Shown: positions 37,994 through 47,836, numbered from the stretch's first letter. The stretch: 64,000 nt of DNA from Flaviflexus massiliensis (GCF_001375495.1 NZ_LN831058.1:1384768-1448767), one strand, 5' to 3'. Notes: generated from the letters alone by a model not told the origin. Numbers and translations are program-made.

Positions 37994-40402
37994 CTAGCCA
38001 ATACCGCTGACGATCGAGGAGAGTGGAGTGCCGGAAGCGTCGCGCTTCTCGTTCACTTCCGGTAGGTCAATCGGCTGACCGCCCGTTCCGACGGCGCGCG
38101 GATCGAGGCCGACCCAGGCGAGTGACAGCAGGTCCTCGCCCCGCAAGAAACGGTGCGTGCGAACACCGAGGGTACCCCGACCCTTGGCGGGGTAGCGGTC
38201 GAGTGGCGAGGTCTTGACGGAGCCTGTTTCGGTTCCGGGGAGAGCTCCGAACGAGCCGGTGATGGTGACAACCCTGGCCTCACCTAGGAGACCGGTTGGC
38301 ACAATACCGAGCGCGCGAACGACAGCATCCTGCGCAAGCTTGATCCCGGCAACACCCTGCCCTGTGCGGCCCTGGGGCCGGACAGCATCCGCACCAAACC
38401 GCAGGAGGTACGCATCAGAGGTCACGAGAACGAGCTGGGTATCGTCACCAGCATGACCCACGCCCACAACCGAGTCACCGTCGGCAAGGGAGATGATCGT
38501 AAATGTGTCTGCCTTCGGATAGGTGGGCGTGACCCGCTTGATCTTGCCGAGGGAGGTTGCGAGCGTGACGGGCTGAGCATCCTCCTCGAGAGAGATAAGA
38601 CCAACCGGTTCCGTTCCGGGTGGGAGCAGTTCCTTGAGCGGAACACCGCCGGCTAGAGACCGCGTTCCGCGGGGGAGTGCCGGGGTGTCGACCACGTCGA
38701 GACGGTGGACCTCTCCCGCTGCGGTGACGACGCCGATTTGACCGCGGGTAGTTGCTGGGACCACGGAGATGATGGCGTCGTGGGTTTGCCGGTCTGGAGT
38801 ATCGGGCAGTTCGGCTGTTCGTGCGATGAGGCCCGTGACGGAGAGCGCAACGTGGCAGGGTTCGTCACTGACCTCAACGTCTTCGGCAATGATCTGTTCC
38901 GTGCCATCGGACTCGAGCAGGATGGTGCGCCTCGGGGTGGCAAACTGGCGGGAAATCTCCGTGAGCTCGTCCGCGACAAGCTCCTTGAGGAGCTTCTCGG
39001 ATCCCAGAATTTCTTCCAGCTCCGCAATCGTTTTGAGGAGCTGGTCTCGTTCCGTTTCCAGTTCGATCCGGGAGAATTTCGTGAGCCTGCGCAGGCGCAG
39101 TTCCAGAATGTATTCTGCCTGGATCTCGGTTAGGTCGAAAACCGACATGAGTCGGTCCCGAGCGGCCGCCGAATCGTCGGAGGTGCGAATAACGGCAATG
39201 ACTTCGTCAATGTCGAGGATGGCAAGGAGTAGGCCCTCAACGAGGTGGAGGCGGTCCTTGGCCTTGCCGAGGCGGAAGGCGCTGCGGCGCCTCGTGACGT
39301 CAACGCGGTGGTTGACGAACACTTCGAGAAGCGGCAGGAGCCCAAGTGTCTGAGGCTTACCGTCCACGAGGGCAACGTTGTTGATACCGAAAGAGTCCTC
39401 CATCGGTGTCAGCTTGAAGAGCTTCGCGAGGATCGCTTCGGGATTGACCGTGTTCTTGACCTCGATGACGAGGCGCAGACCGTGGTGACGGTCGGTGAGG
39501 TTTTGAACGGCGGTGATGCCCTGGATCTTCTTTGACTGGACGGCGGTCTTGATCCGTTCAATAACCTTCTCCGCACCCACCTGGTAGGGGAGTTCGGTGA
39601 CGACGATGCCCTTCTTGCGGGTGGTGATGTTCTCAATCCGAGTGGTGGCGCGGGTCTTAAACGTGCCGCGGCCGGTCTCGTATGCATCGCGAATACCGGA
39701 AAGTCCAACGATTTTGCCGCCCTCGGGCAGGTCCGGTCCAGGAATGAACCGCATGATGTCATCCAGGGTCGCATCGGGATGGGCCAGCAGGTGCTTGGCG
39801 CCGGAAATCACTTCACCGAGGTTGTGGGGCGGCATATTCGTCGCCATGCCAACGGCAATGCCCGCAGCTCCGTTAACCAGAAGATTGGGGATCGCCGCGG
39901 GAAGAACCTCTGGCTGCTGGTAGGAGTTGTCATAGTTCGGAACCATATCGACGGTGTCTTCGTCGAGGTCCTGAGTCATCGCCAGGGCAGCGGAGGTGAG
40001 GCGGGCTTCCGTGTAACGCGAGGCGGCCGAGCCGTCGTCGAGCGAACCGAAGTTACCGTGGCCGTCGATGAGGGGCAGGCGCTGCGTGAAGGGCTGGGCC
40101 ATGCGCACCATCGTGTCGTAGATCGCGGCATCACCGTGGGGGTGGAGCTTGCCCATGACGTCACCAACAACGCGGGAAGACTTGACGTGACCCCTGTCCG
40201 GGCGCAACCCCATCTGGTCCATCTGGAACAGGATGCGGCGCTGAACCGGCTTCAAACCATCCCGTGCATCAGGCAATGCACGCGAGTAGATGACCGAATA
40301 GGCGTACTCCAGGAAGGAGTCTCTCATTTCCTCGGACACGTCAATATCGACAATGTGTTCGATGATGTCGGTCGGGATGCCCGGGTTCTTGGATCTTGCC
40401 AT
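37994..40402 (-). CDS. parC: DNA topoisomerase IV subunit A (ParC-type GyrA homologue)
   Basis: The DNA-cleaving subunit, 802 residues. The start [30 protein letters not shown] is family-typical. The catalytic tyrosine is in [11 protein letters not shown], preceded by [10 protein letters not shown] and [19 protein letters not shown]. The C-terminal beta-pinwheel lacks a canonical GyrA box; the closest match is [12 protein letters not shown]. This fits topoisomerase IV. The partner ParE is encoded 5 kb away and convergent. The ATG lies close to AGGGG. Confidence 0.92.
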   Translation of the reverse strand: MARSKNPGIPTDIIEHIVDIDVSEEMRDSFLEYAYSVIYSRALPDARDGLKPVQRRILFQMDQMGLRPDRGHVKSSRVVGDVMGKLHPHGDAAIYDTMVRMAQPFTQRLPLIDGHGNFGSLDDGSAASRYTEARLTSAALAMTQDLDEDTVDMVPNYDNSYQQPEVLPAAIPNLLVNGAAGIAVGMATNMPPHNLGEVISGAKHLLAHPDATLDDIMRFIPGPDLPEGGKIVGLSGIRDAYETGRGTFKTRATTRIENITTRKKGIVVTELPYQVGAEKVIERIKTAVQSKKIQGITAVQNLTDRHHGLRLVIEVKNTVNPEAILAKLFKLTPMEDSFGINNVALVDGKPQTLGLLPLLEVFVNHRVDVTRRRSAFRLGKAKDRLHLVEGLLLAILDIDEVIAVIRTSDDSAAARDRLMSVFDLTEIQAEYILELRLRRLTKFSRIELETERDQLLKTIAELEEILGSEKLLKELVADELTEISRQFATPRRTILLESDGTEQIIAEDVEVSDEPCHVALSVTGLIARTAELPDTPDRQTHDAIISVVPATTRGQIGVVTAAGEVHRLDVVDTPALPRGTRSLAGGVPLKELLPPGTEPVGLISLEEDAQPVTLATSLGKIKRVTPTYPKADTFTIISLADGDSVVGVGHAGDDTQLVLVTSDAYLLRFGADAVRPQGRTGQGVAGIKLAQDAVVRALGIVPTGLLGEARVVTITGSFGALPGTETGSVKTSPLDRYPAKGRGTLGVRTHRFLRGEDLLSLAWVGLDPRAVGTGGQPIDLPEVNEKRDASGTPLSSIVSGIG

Positions 40403-40477
40403 TCCCCTATTCTTTCACGCCGAAGCGGGCAAAGCCGTGAGGTGAAACGTATTCGGATGGTGGAGACGGTCACCCGC

Positions 40478-40483
40478 TAAGCT
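40478..40483 (+). promoter_or_regulatory. -10 element of a probable leaderless transcript
   Basis: TAAGCT lies 7 nt before the ATG at 40491, with no ribosome binding site in between. Confidence 0.5.
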
Positions 40484-40490
40484 GGGACAC

Positions 40491-41606
40491 ATGACCGAAC
40501 AGAGCCCCCTTGTGACCGATGTCCTGGCCGGAACATGCCATGTTCTTGGATATGACCTGCCTGGCCTGGACGGTGAACGGTCTGCTCAGGCTCTTGGGCT
40601 ACCGCAGGCCAGCCGCGCAGTGGTTGTTTTGGTTGATGGGCTCGGCTACCACAATCTAGGCGCACTTAAGGGACATGCTCCCTTCCTGCGCAGAAGGCTC
40701 ACCGAGCGTCCCGATCCCATCAGAACCGTGTCGCCGTCGACAACAGCCGCCGCGATCACCGGCCTTGGTACGGGTCTGCTTCCGGGGCAGACGGCAATGG
40801 CCGGATATTCTTTGCGTGACCCGAACACGGGTGACCCATTCAGCCTCATCACCTGGAACACGGACTTGTGTGCCGAAAATTGGCAGCGCCAGCAAACCAT
40901 TGGCGAGAAGCTCGCGGCCCAGGGCCATGAGCTTGCTGTCGTGCAGCCAGCAAAGTTCCTCGGCTCCGGATTGACGAATGCGGCATGGCGGGGCGGCAAG
41001 CCCGTTGTTGGTGAATCCCTTGAACAGCGCGTGGATGGCGCGCTTGCCGCATTGGAGTGGACGAACCTGGTCTATCTGTACTGGGGCGAAGTCGACCATG
41101 TGGGGCACGGCAAGGGGTGGCAGTCGGATGCGTGGACTGCCGAGCTAGAGAATCTCGATAGTGAAATGGCCAGGCTCGCAAGAAGACTCCCGCCCGATAC
41201 GCTCCTGATCATCACCGCTGACCACGGCATGATCGATGTTGAGGAACGGATCGATGTGGCCGCCGTTCCGAGTCTCTCGGAGGGTGTGACGTTGGTGGCA
41301 GGGGAGGAGCGTGCCGCCCAGATCTACACCGAAGACCCTGATGCTGTTTCGGCCCGCTGGCAGGCGTATTTGGGCGACAGAGCCACCGTGTTGACGAAAA
41401 ATGAATGGATCGAATCCGGGCTGCTGGGTCCTGTAAGTGACCAGACCCGCTCCGTTATCGGTGACGTCATCGCCTTTTCTCATGGCAGACTTGGCATCGG
41501 CGATTCCCGCTTCATGAGCGCTTGGGCGCTCAGCATCACCGGTCTGCACGGCTCGTTGACCGATGAAGAAATGGACATTCCCTGCCTGGTGGAGGTTACG
41601 ACTTGA
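40491..41606 (+). CDS. Alkaline phosphatase / nucleotide pyrophosphatase family protein
   Basis: A 371-residue metal-dependent phosphodiesterase or phosphatase-like enzyme. Visible features are VVVLVDGLGYHNL (first metal Asp), SPSTTAAAITGLGTG (nucleophile Thr/Ser), YLYWGEVDHVGHGKG and IITADHGMIDV (metal His/Asp). There is no signal peptide. The substrate is unknown. The stop overlaps the TTG start of thymidine kinase (TTGA), so the two are coupled. Confidence 0.9.
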   Translation: MTEQSPLVTDVLAGTCHVLGYDLPGLDGERSAQALGLPQASRAVVVLVDGLGYHNLGALKGHAPFLRRRLTERPDPIRTVSPSTTAAAITGLGTGLLPGQTAMAGYSLRDPNTGDPFSLITWNTDLCAENWQRQQTIGEKLAAQGHELAVVQPAKFLGSGLTNAAWRGGKPVVGESLEQRVDGALAALEWTNLVYLYWGEVDHVGHGKGWQSDAWTAELENLDSEMARLARRLPPDTLLIITADHGMIDVEERIDVAAVPSLSEGVTLVAGEERAAQIYTEDPDAVSARWQAYLGDRATVLTKNEWIESGLLGPVSDQTRSVIGDVIAFSHGRLGIGDSRFMSAWALSITGLHGSLTDEEMDIPCLVEVTT

Positions 41607-42256
41607 GCGAGCTTGTTTTCTTTTCCGGAACGATGGATTGCGGCAAATCAACCCTTGCTCTTCAGCTCGCATACAACCGCAATGCCAGGGGACTGGCGGG
41701 ACTCATCTTTTCCCGCAACGATCGCGCCGGTGAGGGGCGGCTCTCTTCCCGTCTCGGACTCGACGTGCCCGCCATCGAGGTGGAAGCGGACACGAACATT
41801 TGGCAGCTCATCACCGAACACCGCATGCGCGGTGAGCGTGTCGATTTCCTCGTGTGTGACGAGGTCCAGTTCTATTCAATCGAGCAGGTTGAACAGCTCG
41901 CCCGGATCGCTGACGACATCGGTATCGATGTTTTCGGTTTCGGAATTACCACGGACTTTCGGACAAAACTCTTCCCGGGATCGGCGCGGATGATGGAGCT
42001 GGCGGACAGGGTCGAGCGCCTCCAAGTTGAAGCGCTCTGCTGGTGCGGTGCTCGTGCGACACACAATGCTCGTACGGTTGGCGGATTGATGGTGACCGAG
42101 GGTGAACAGATCGTCGTAGGTGACACCGGTAATCAGGCCGAGGTTGGCTACGAGGTGCTGTGCCGCAAGCACCACATGAAGTCGATGACCGCTGCCGCAG
42201 TCAATGCCTCACCACTGACCGAGGATGCCCTGCCCCTGGGTGAAGGCACACGCTAG
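41603..42256 (+). CDS. tdk: Thymidine kinase
   Basis: This enzyme phosphorylates thymidine in pyrimidine salvage. It has 217 residues. The P-loop is FFSGTMDCGKSTLAL, Walker B is VCDEVQFYS, and the zinc site includes CWCG and the late CRKHH. The TTG start (TTGA overlap with the previous gene) fits the family N-terminus. The IS1249-type element begins 104 bp downstream. Confidence 0.95.
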   Translation: MSELVFFSGTMDCGKSTLALQLAYNRNARGLAGLIFSRNDRAGEGRLSSRLGLDVPAIEVEADTNIWQLITEHRMRGERVDFLVCDEVQFYSIEQVEQLARIADDIGIDVFGFGITTDFRTKLFPGSARMMELADRVERLQVEALCWCGARATHNARTVGGLMVTEGEQIVVGDTGNQAEVGYEVLCRKHHMKSMTAAAVNASPLTEDALPLGEGTR

Positions 42257-42359
42257 ACCCTGACCCGGTGTAAATCCATCCCCGTTGCAATTCCATCTGA
42301 GATATTGAGGCCCCGCTGACTGGACTCAGATCTGTTTCAGAGTTCGGGTAATGTGCGGC

Positions 42360-43628
42360 TTATAGGACAAAATGTGTTGGTCGGGTCGTGTTTTAGAAGC
42401 TAGGTCCAGGAGTTCGGGTGGGGGCTGGTGTGGTGGAGCTCGTTCCAGACTGCGATGGTGCCCATGACGGGCAGGCCGATGTCACGCTCATGGCTCTCAC
42501 GGCGAGCCGCTGCCTGATAGAGCTCACTGATCTGGGACTCGGTGGGCATGGTCTGCAAGATCATGGCCGGACTCAACGGCGTCTCGGTATGCATGTAGCA
42601 CCACCACATAATCGCTTTGATACGCCGCTCGAAACTCATTCCCCGATGATCACGCAGCAAGGCACGCAGCTGGGTGTTGACTCCGCCCTCGATCCGGTTG
42701 TTGGTTGCCGGCAGCGGCACTGCCAGGTAGGCCGAAGCAGGATAATTCTTGGGGTCAACAAAAGTGAACAAAGTCGAGGAACGGATTAAGGTATCCAAGC
42801 TCGATCGTGCGGTGATCAGTCGCTGATGAGTGAACACTGTCCTGCCAGTAGCCAGGGTCGTTTTCTCAGCCAGGAACTCTTCCCACCGGTTGCGCCACTG
42901 CCCGTACGCCACCAGCCACGCGGCTGCCTCAACATTCGTTGATACTTTCATCAGAGCCTTGGCCAGCCCGTAGATCTCTACTCCTGCCTGGGTTCGCGGG
43001 CGCGTGGTGGTCTGCCGACGGACCTGGCTGAAGGCGTGGAACAGGCAGCGTTGGACCTTGGTGTGTGGCCATAGCTTCCGTCTGGCTGCAGCAAATCCCT
43101 GCCCGCCGTCGGTGACCACCGCGTCGGGGGCGGCGATCTTCGACAGAAGGGCTTCCCATGAGGTGGTGCGCTCGGTACGGGCCAGGTGCCAGCCGAGCAC
43201 GTGGGTGTTGCTGGTGGCGATCAAGATGACGGCAAGCCTGCCGAGGTGGATCCCGTCAACGTAGACGACCCGGTGGACCTCGTCCACGATCGGGGGTAAA
43301 GGCCACAGTGCCCAGAAGCGTTGGGTGCGGCGCCGGTAGGTGCGCCCGGCCCCGGGCAGGTCTCGTTGGCGCTTGCGGGAGAACAAGAAGCTCAGGAACA
43401 GGGCGAGGTCTTTCGCGTCCGTATTGATCTGTGCGACCTGGGTTGTCCCGCACGAGGGGCATCGGTAGCGCTGGCGTCCCGTGCCGGTCTTTCCGTACCG
43501 GGTCATGGGCCGCTGACAAGGACTACAAGAAGGCGTATTCACGCCTTTAATCAGGCAACTCCAAACCTGCTTTTATGGTGATAACACGCCCATAAGTCGA
43601 GGTGAAACCAACACCGAATGTCCTATAA
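42360..43628. mobile_element. IS1249-type insertion sequence (IS256-related)
   Basis: The ends form an imperfect inverted repeat: TTATAGGACA at 42360-42369 and its complement at 43619-43628. After four differing bases, GTGTTGGT matches on both sides (18 of 22 positions). One transposase gene fills the element on the minus strand. No clear target duplication is visible. Another copy of the right-end sequence lies at 43783-43806, so the true right end could be there. Confidence 0.8.
42400..43542 (-). CDS. IS1249-family transposase
   Basis: A 380-residue transposase. The N-terminal zinc-ribbon-like part has CSPCQRPMTRYGKTG and RYRCPSCGTT. The DDE triad candidates are VVYVDGIHLG, AVVTDGGQGF and NNRIEGGVNTQLRALL. 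It appears intact. GTG start with AAAGG close upstream. It belongs to the IS1249 group described from corynebacteria; assignment is by eye. Confidence 0.9.
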   Translation of the reverse strand: MNTPSCSPCQRPMTRYGKTGTGRQRYRCPSCGTTQVAQINTDAKDLALFLSFLFSRKRQRDLPGAGRTYRRRTQRFWALWPLPPIVDEVHRVVYVDGIHLGRLAVILIATSNTHVLGWHLARTERTTSWEALLSKIAAPDAVVTDGGQGFAAARRKLWPHTKVQRCLFHAFSQVRRQTTTRPRTQAGVEIYGLAKALMKVSTNVEAAAWLVAYGQWRNRWEEFLAEKTTLATGRTVFTHQRLITARSSLDTLIRSSTLFTFVDPKNYPASAYLAVPLPATNNRIEGGVNTQLRALLRDHRGMSFERRIKAIMWWCYMHTETPLSPAMILQTMPTESQISELYQAAARRESHERDIGLPVMGTIAVWNELHHTSPHPNSWT

Positions 43629-43808
43629 CCTGGCTCCAGGAACCCAACTCTGACCCCGACCTTTTAGCTCTATGCCGGGGGAAAGTCGCAGTGAAACCAA
43701 CACGTAGTGTCCACCTGTGAAGTTGAAACCATCGAACTTCAATCCCGACAAAACGTTGACAGCAAGCCGAAAAACCCGACCCAAACCAACACCAAATGTC
43801 CTATAAGC
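43605..43808. repeat. Three IS-end-like motifs at exact 89-bp spacing
   Basis: The motif AAACCAACAC-N4-TGTCC occurs at 43605, 43694 and 43783. The first and third continue into TATAA like the IS end; the second does not. The DNA between the motifs is not obviously repeated. The left IS end carries the same motif inverted. Confidence 0.75.
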
Positions 43809-43838
43809 CTAATGTGCGCGGCTCAGTTTCTTTGGGAT

Positions 43839-43881
43839 GCGAGGATGCCCGCCGATCCAATGGGACGGCGGGCATCCTCGC
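43839..43881 (-). terminator. Terminator after sepH
   Basis: A perfect 16-bp stem (43839-43854 with 43866-43881) with an 11-nt loop, 16 bp beyond the sepH stop on the minus strand. Confidence 0.8.
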
Positions 43882-43896
43882 GTTTGCGCAGTCTCT

Positions 43897-45075
43897 CTAG
43901 TGTTTGGACTGGCCGAAGACAATCTCGTCCCAGGAGGGCATCGCGGGGCGGTTACCTCCCCGCTTGCGGCGCTTCGGAGTACCCTGGGCAGGCTTCTTGA
44001 ACAGCCCGTCGTCACCGCTGCCGTCGTCATTCTTGTTGGTCGACTTCGCATTTGCCTCGGGCTCGGTCGTCACGTCGTCCTCAGGGGGCTGCGACGAAGA
44101 GACAGCATCTGACTTCTGTCCTGAAGCTTCAGTTGATGAGGTTGCGGACGCCGCATCGGGGGAGACTGCCTCCTGTGCGGAACTGGCCAAGAGACGTGCA
44201 GTATTCTCTGCCTCGGTACCGGCTTCCGGCTCGGTGCGTGGCGTGCGAGCCGGCCGGGGAGGAAATGACAGAACGGTGGCATCGGTCGCTTCCTCGGGAC
44301 GGGAAGCGGGGGGATGTGCTGCGGGAGGCAGATCCTCATCGTCGATCGTCATCGCCTGCTTCGTTCCCCTGCGTGCGGAGAGGGTATCGAGCATGGAAAC
44401 GATAGCGCTGTCAGAATCCTCACGCGGCTCGGGAATGGACTCGGCCGCGGGTTCGGTTTCTGCCTCATTGGTGTGTAAGGCGGAGACTGACAGGGGGCGC
44501 CACGGAGAATCCTTGACCGGAATTTCGGTCTCGGAAAGCCAGCGTGCCTCATCATTCAGCGCGGTCAGGGAGCTGGTCTGTTGGTCGATGGACCAGGAGG
44601 CAACCGTCTCGCGCCCGGCCACCGTGTAGGTTGCTGTTAGCTCCCAGTTTTTCCCCTGTTCGCGTATTGCGCTCCAGGCGATACTGTCAGATTCCACGTC
44701 CCGGGACTTAAGTCTTGACGTGACGAGCTCCTCAACGCTGAGGGCACCGATCTCGTGACCGATCCGATAGGCGCGTGCCTGAGTGGCGGCATAATCACGT
44801 TCCGCAAGGATCGGGAACTCGTAGGGGGAGAGCTGCGAGGCGGGCATGGACGTCAGCTCGGACAGCTCCTCGAGGGTACGGCCGGCACGGAAGTGGGCCT
44901 GAATGTCGCGGGGGGACATGGGTTTGGGTTCCTCGGTCGGGCTCACGACACGGTCGCGACGTAGCGCGGCACGCAATTCATCAGTAATGGGTAGGGAGTA
45001 CCGGTTACCGTCTGAATCGTTCAGCGTCATGTGGTTTCCTTCGGGCTGTACCCCAAGAAACTCAAGCTCGAGCAT
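43897..45075 (-). CDS. sepH: Septation protein SepH (DUF3071)
   Basis: SepH binds FtsZ and promotes its assembly in actinobacteria. It has 392 residues. The N-terminal DUF3071 domain starts LELEFLGVQPEGNHMTLNDSDG, and contains a helix-turn-helix-like MSPRDIQAHFRAGRTLEELSE. The C-terminal half is Pro/Ser/Glu-rich and disordered, ending in a basic KRRKRGGNRPAMPSWDEI segment. The ATG at 45075 has AGGAGG 6 nt upstream. It is the first gene of a conserved block with DUF4193 and DUF3093. Confidence 0.93.
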   Translation of the reverse strand: MLELEFLGVQPEGNHMTLNDSDGNRYSLPITDELRAALRRDRVVSPTEEPKPMSPRDIQAHFRAGRTLEELSELTSMPASQLSPYEFPILAERDYAATQARAYRIGHEIGALSVEELVTSRLKSRDVESDSIAWSAIREQGKNWELTATYTVAGRETVASWSIDQQTSSLTALNDEARWLSETEIPVKDSPWRPLSVSALHTNEAETEPAAESIPEPREDSDSAIVSMLDTLSARRGTKQAMTIDDEDLPPAAHPPASRPEEATDATVLSFPPRPARTPRTEPEAGTEAENTARLLASSAQEAVSPDAASATSSTEASGQKSDAVSSSQPPEDDVTTEPEANAKSTNKNDDGSGDDGLFKKPAQGTPKRRKRGGNRPAMPSWDEIVFGQSKH

Positions 45076-45271
45076 ATGTGTCCTCCTAGATGACATCTCC
45101 TCCAAGGGTGCCAGCTTATAGCTGAAAAGCGGGTAATAGTCTCGGAGTGTTCAACAGTTTATCTGGCCTCCTTGACGGAGGCACTAAGGGACTTGCATAA
45201 TTCGCACGGAAAGGGCAATAATGTCCCCGCTACCAGGAAGGTAGCGAACCTAGGGTTATGGAAGCGGAAAT

Positions 45272-45571
45272 ATGGCGACTGATTACGATGCACCGCGCAA
45301 GCGCGACGAAGATATCGAGGAGGACTCACTTGAGCAGCTGAAGACTCGACGTTCCGATCATCAGTCTGGTTCGGTCGACGTGGATGAGGCTGAAGCCGCT
45401 GACTCGTACGAACTTCCCGGAGCTGATCTGTCCAACGTTGAACTTGCTGTCGCGGTTCTGCCCGCACAGGACGACGAGTTCACCTGCTCGGAATGCTTCC
45501 TGGTTCACCACAGGAGCCAGCTGGCTTACGAGAAGGACGGCATGCTTATCTGCTCGGAGTGTGCTTCCTAA
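45272..45571 (+). CDS. DUF4193 family protein
   Basis: A 99-residue acidic protein conserved across actinobacteria. Residues 1-50 are charged (MATDYDAPRKRDEDIEEDSL). The C-terminal part has two CxxC motifs (FTCSECFLVHHRSQ and LICSECAS), probably a zinc ribbon. GGAAG lies 8 nt before the ATG. Its 3' end overlaps the convergent DUF3093 gene by 26 bp. The function is unknown. Confidence 0.93.
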   Translation: MATDYDAPRKRDEDIEEDSLEQLKTRRSDHQSGSVDVDEAEAADSYELPGADLSNVELAVAVLPAQDDEFTCSECFLVHHRSQLAYEKDGMLICSECAS

Positions 45572-46013
45572 GCACGGACATGAGTCTGTCCGGCTGACGG
45601 GTATAAAGAATCCAACTCTCAATCGGATCCGCGTCATCGATATTCTCGATCTCGACAGCGGTCTTCACCCAGGGAGAGTAGAGAGTGAAATGCTGGCCCG
45701 TTGACCATTCAGCAAGTTTTGTTCGGACTGCTTCTTCATCAAGATCATTGACCTCGCCAAGATGTGCGAGGTCAATGTGTGCCCGGTTGCAGAAGAGCTC
45801 AACACCGCTCACTCCGGTGCCTGACTTCGCGATCTTGATCCTCGGCGACACGAACCAAACCAGTGCGGGACCGGCAATCGCGAGAACGACGAAAGCAATG
45901 AGCGCGGCTGCTTGAGAGAAGGGCAAAAACACGAGCCCCATAATTCCCGACACGGCGGCAACCGCAAGGAGAACCCAGGTCCCGGGATAGAGCTTTTCTG
46001 AGTAGTAGGTCAC
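45546..46013 (-). CDS. DUF3093 family membrane protein
   Basis: A 155-residue protein that begins YYSEKLYPGTWVLLAV, typical of DUF3093, with two TM helices (about 12-55) followed by a soluble domain. It is convergent with and overlaps the DUF4193 gene. Function unknown. In other actinobacteria dut lies next to it; it is not seen here. Confidence 0.9.
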   Translation of the reverse strand: MTYYSEKLYPGTWVLLAVAAVSGIMGLVFLPFSQAAALIAFVVLAIAGPALVWFVSPRIKIAKSGTGVSGVELFCNRAHIDLAHLGEVNDLDEEAVRTKLAEWSTGQHFTLYSPWVKTAVEIENIDDADPIESWILYTRQPDRLMSVLRKHTPSR

Positions 46014-46098
46014 CGGTCAAGCATCCCATCTTCGCGGCACAACCAACAAACCTATCTCTTGGTAGGGTGGTATCGATCAAGACTGAAAGGCGCAAGAA

Positions 46099-46788
46099 TT
46101 GGCATTCTTCTCGCGACGCAAGAAGCAGGGCCCCGTCAGCGAACCCGAAGCCACGGAAGTGGAACAGGATCCCGTAGCCGAGGCCACTGCCAGCGACGGG
46201 CCACGCGACATTTCCCTGGTTGACACCGTTGACGGCATGCACAACTTTGGTGTTCTGCACCTGCCGAAGAAGCCCGGTATCAGGGTCCAATTCACCATCA
46301 ACAAGCGCACCCGGGCAGCGATTGGCGCCCTGGTTCAATTTGAGGGAAGTGCCGTCACACTCAATGTCTATGCAGCACCCAAGAACACCGGCCTGTGGCA
46401 CGACATCCGTGAGGAGCTGTCCGAAACCGTGTCCGGTTCGGGAGGGACCGCGAACTTCCGTGAAGGACCGTTCGGTCCCGAGATCGAGGCGATGGTCCCG
46501 AAGAAGGATGTCAACGAGATCCGCCACGTCCGCTACGTTGGTTTCGATGGCCCCCGCTGGTTCCTGCGTGCCACCATCGAAGGCGACGCGGTCACGAACG
46601 CCGACGTGCGCGCGATCGTCGATGACTACTTCCGCGAGGTCGTTGTTGACCGGGGGAGCGAACCGCACCCGGTCCGTGACCTCCTCGAACTGGAAATGCC
46701 GGACTCGGCCCGCGAGCGCGTGGAAGCGAAGTTGGGCACGCTCCCCGCCATCAAGACCCGCGGTCCGGAACTCCCGGAGCTTGCATGA
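46099..46788 (+). CDS. DUF3710 family protein
   Basis: A 229-residue soluble protein. The conserved part begins PRDISLVDTVDGMHNFGVLHLPKK-like and includes ELSETVSGSGG and GFDGPRWFLRATIEG. The start is TTG at 46099 (AAGG about 9 nt upstream). First of a tightly coupled trio, ATGA-overlapping with the OB-fold gene. Function unknown. Confidence 0.9.
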   Translation: MAFFSRRKKQGPVSEPEATEVEQDPVAEATASDGPRDISLVDTVDGMHNFGVLHLPKKPGIRVQFTINKRTRAAIGALVQFEGSAVTLNVYAAPKNTGLWHDIREELSETVSGSGGTANFREGPFGPEIEAMVPKKDVNEIRHVRYVGFDGPRWFLRATIEGDAVTNADVRAIVDDYFREVVVDRGSEPHPVRDLLELEMPDSARERVEAKLGTLPAIKTRGPELPELA

Positions 46789-47036
46789 ACACCTCCGGTG
46801 AAGTTGAGTTCACCGGAAGAATTCAGGCGATCACCCTCCCCGCGGTGAACGCCCACCCCACCTTTAAAGTCCAGGTCGAAGACCATGACGACATGGTGGA
46901 ACTAATTTTTGTGGGTCACCGTGACCTACCGGGATTCCGTGTGGGACGGTCCATGACGGCCCGCGGGAAGATGCTCACTACTCCCCGACGCATGATGTAT
47001 AACCCGATCTACTGGTTGAAAGCGGACTCGACATGA
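46785..47036 (+). CDS. Small OB-fold nucleic-acid-binding-like protein
   Basis: An 83-residue single OB-fold protein, similar in size and position to Rv2694c. VEFTGRIQAITLPA, DMVELIFVGHRDLPGF and the ARGKMLTTPRRMMYNPIYWL end fit the family. It overlaps both neighbours by 4 bp (ATGA each). Confidence 0.87.
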   Translation: MNTSGEVEFTGRIQAITLPAVNAHPTFKVQVEDHDDMVELIFVGHRDLPGFRVGRSMTARGKMLTTPRRMMYNPIYWLKADST

Positions 47037-47836
47037 GTAATACCGAAACTCCCGTTCCCGGCAAGGGCGGCCTCGCATCCGTTGTCGCCGATGACTTCTC
47101 GGTCTGGGAAGCAGTGGGTGGGGTGCGCGGCCTCATCGAGGCCGTTCTCCCCTCAATTCTCTTCGTCGTCGTCTTCACCATCACCGGTGAAACCGTCCCC
47201 GCAGTCCTGACCGCAGTCGGCACCTTCGCCCTCTGCCTCATCATTCGTCTCATCCAGCGCATCGATATCACCCCCGCGCTCAGCGGCGCCATCGGAGTCC
47301 TGATCTCGGCCGTATGGGCCTGGCGCTCCGGGGAAGCAGGTAACTATTTCGCGATGGGGCTGTGGACCAACGGTGCCTACCTGGCAGGTCTCCTCATCTC
47401 CATTATCGTTCGGTGGCCGATCATTGGAGTCGCGGTATCCCTCCTCAAGGGTCGGGACCAGTCGTGGCGTAACGATCCACAACAGGCTGCGAGGAAGCGC
47501 CGCTACTATCTTGCGACCTGGCTGTGGGTCGGGATGTTCGCCCTCCGCCTCACAGTCCAACTGCCTCTTTATCTTGCCGAGGATCAGGTCGAGGCTCTCG
47601 GCATTGCCCGGGTCCTCATGGGACCGTTCCTGTTCGGTATCGTCGCCTGGTTCACGTGGATTCTGTGCCGTGAGCCGGGCCAACAGATCGTCGTGGGGGA
47701 AGATACAGGTGATCCCGGGCAGTCATCTGATGGCAATGGTGGCGTTGCCGAGTCACAGGGCCTGGCAGCGAACAATGAAGATACTCCCGCAGCGGATGAT
47801 GCTCCTCAGCCTGATGGCAATAACACAGCCCGGTAG
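47033..47836 (+). CDS. DUF3159 family membrane protein
   Basis: A 267-residue membrane protein with about six TM helices, resembling Rv2693c. The start is FSVWEAVGGVRGLIEAVLPS, the usual DUF3159 opening. The last 50 residues are hydrophilic and acidic. It overlaps the OB-fold gene (ATGA). Function unknown. Confidence 0.9.
   Translation: MSNTETPVPGKGGLASVVADDFSVWEAVGGVRGLIEAVLPSILFVVVFTITGETVPAVLTAVGTFALCLIIRLIQRIDITPALSGAIGVLISAVWAWRSGEAGNYFAMGLWTNGAYLAGLLISIIVRWPIIGVAVSLLKGRDQSWRNDPQQAARKRRYYLATWLWVGMFALRLTVQLPLYLAEDQVEALGIARVLMGPFLFGIVAWFTWILCREPGQQIVVGEDTGDPGQSSDGNGGVAESQGLAANNEDTPAADDAPQPDGNNTAR

Noticed and set aside
43648-43664. 17-nt match to the aroG terminator (CTCTGACCCCGACCTTT)
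   Set aside because: No hairpin partner on the left here, and a match of this length in a 64-kb G+C-rich window can be chance.
42352-43829. Target-site duplication of the IS1249-type element
   Set aside because: TAATGTGCG occurs on both sides but at different distances from the ends, so it is not a clean duplication.
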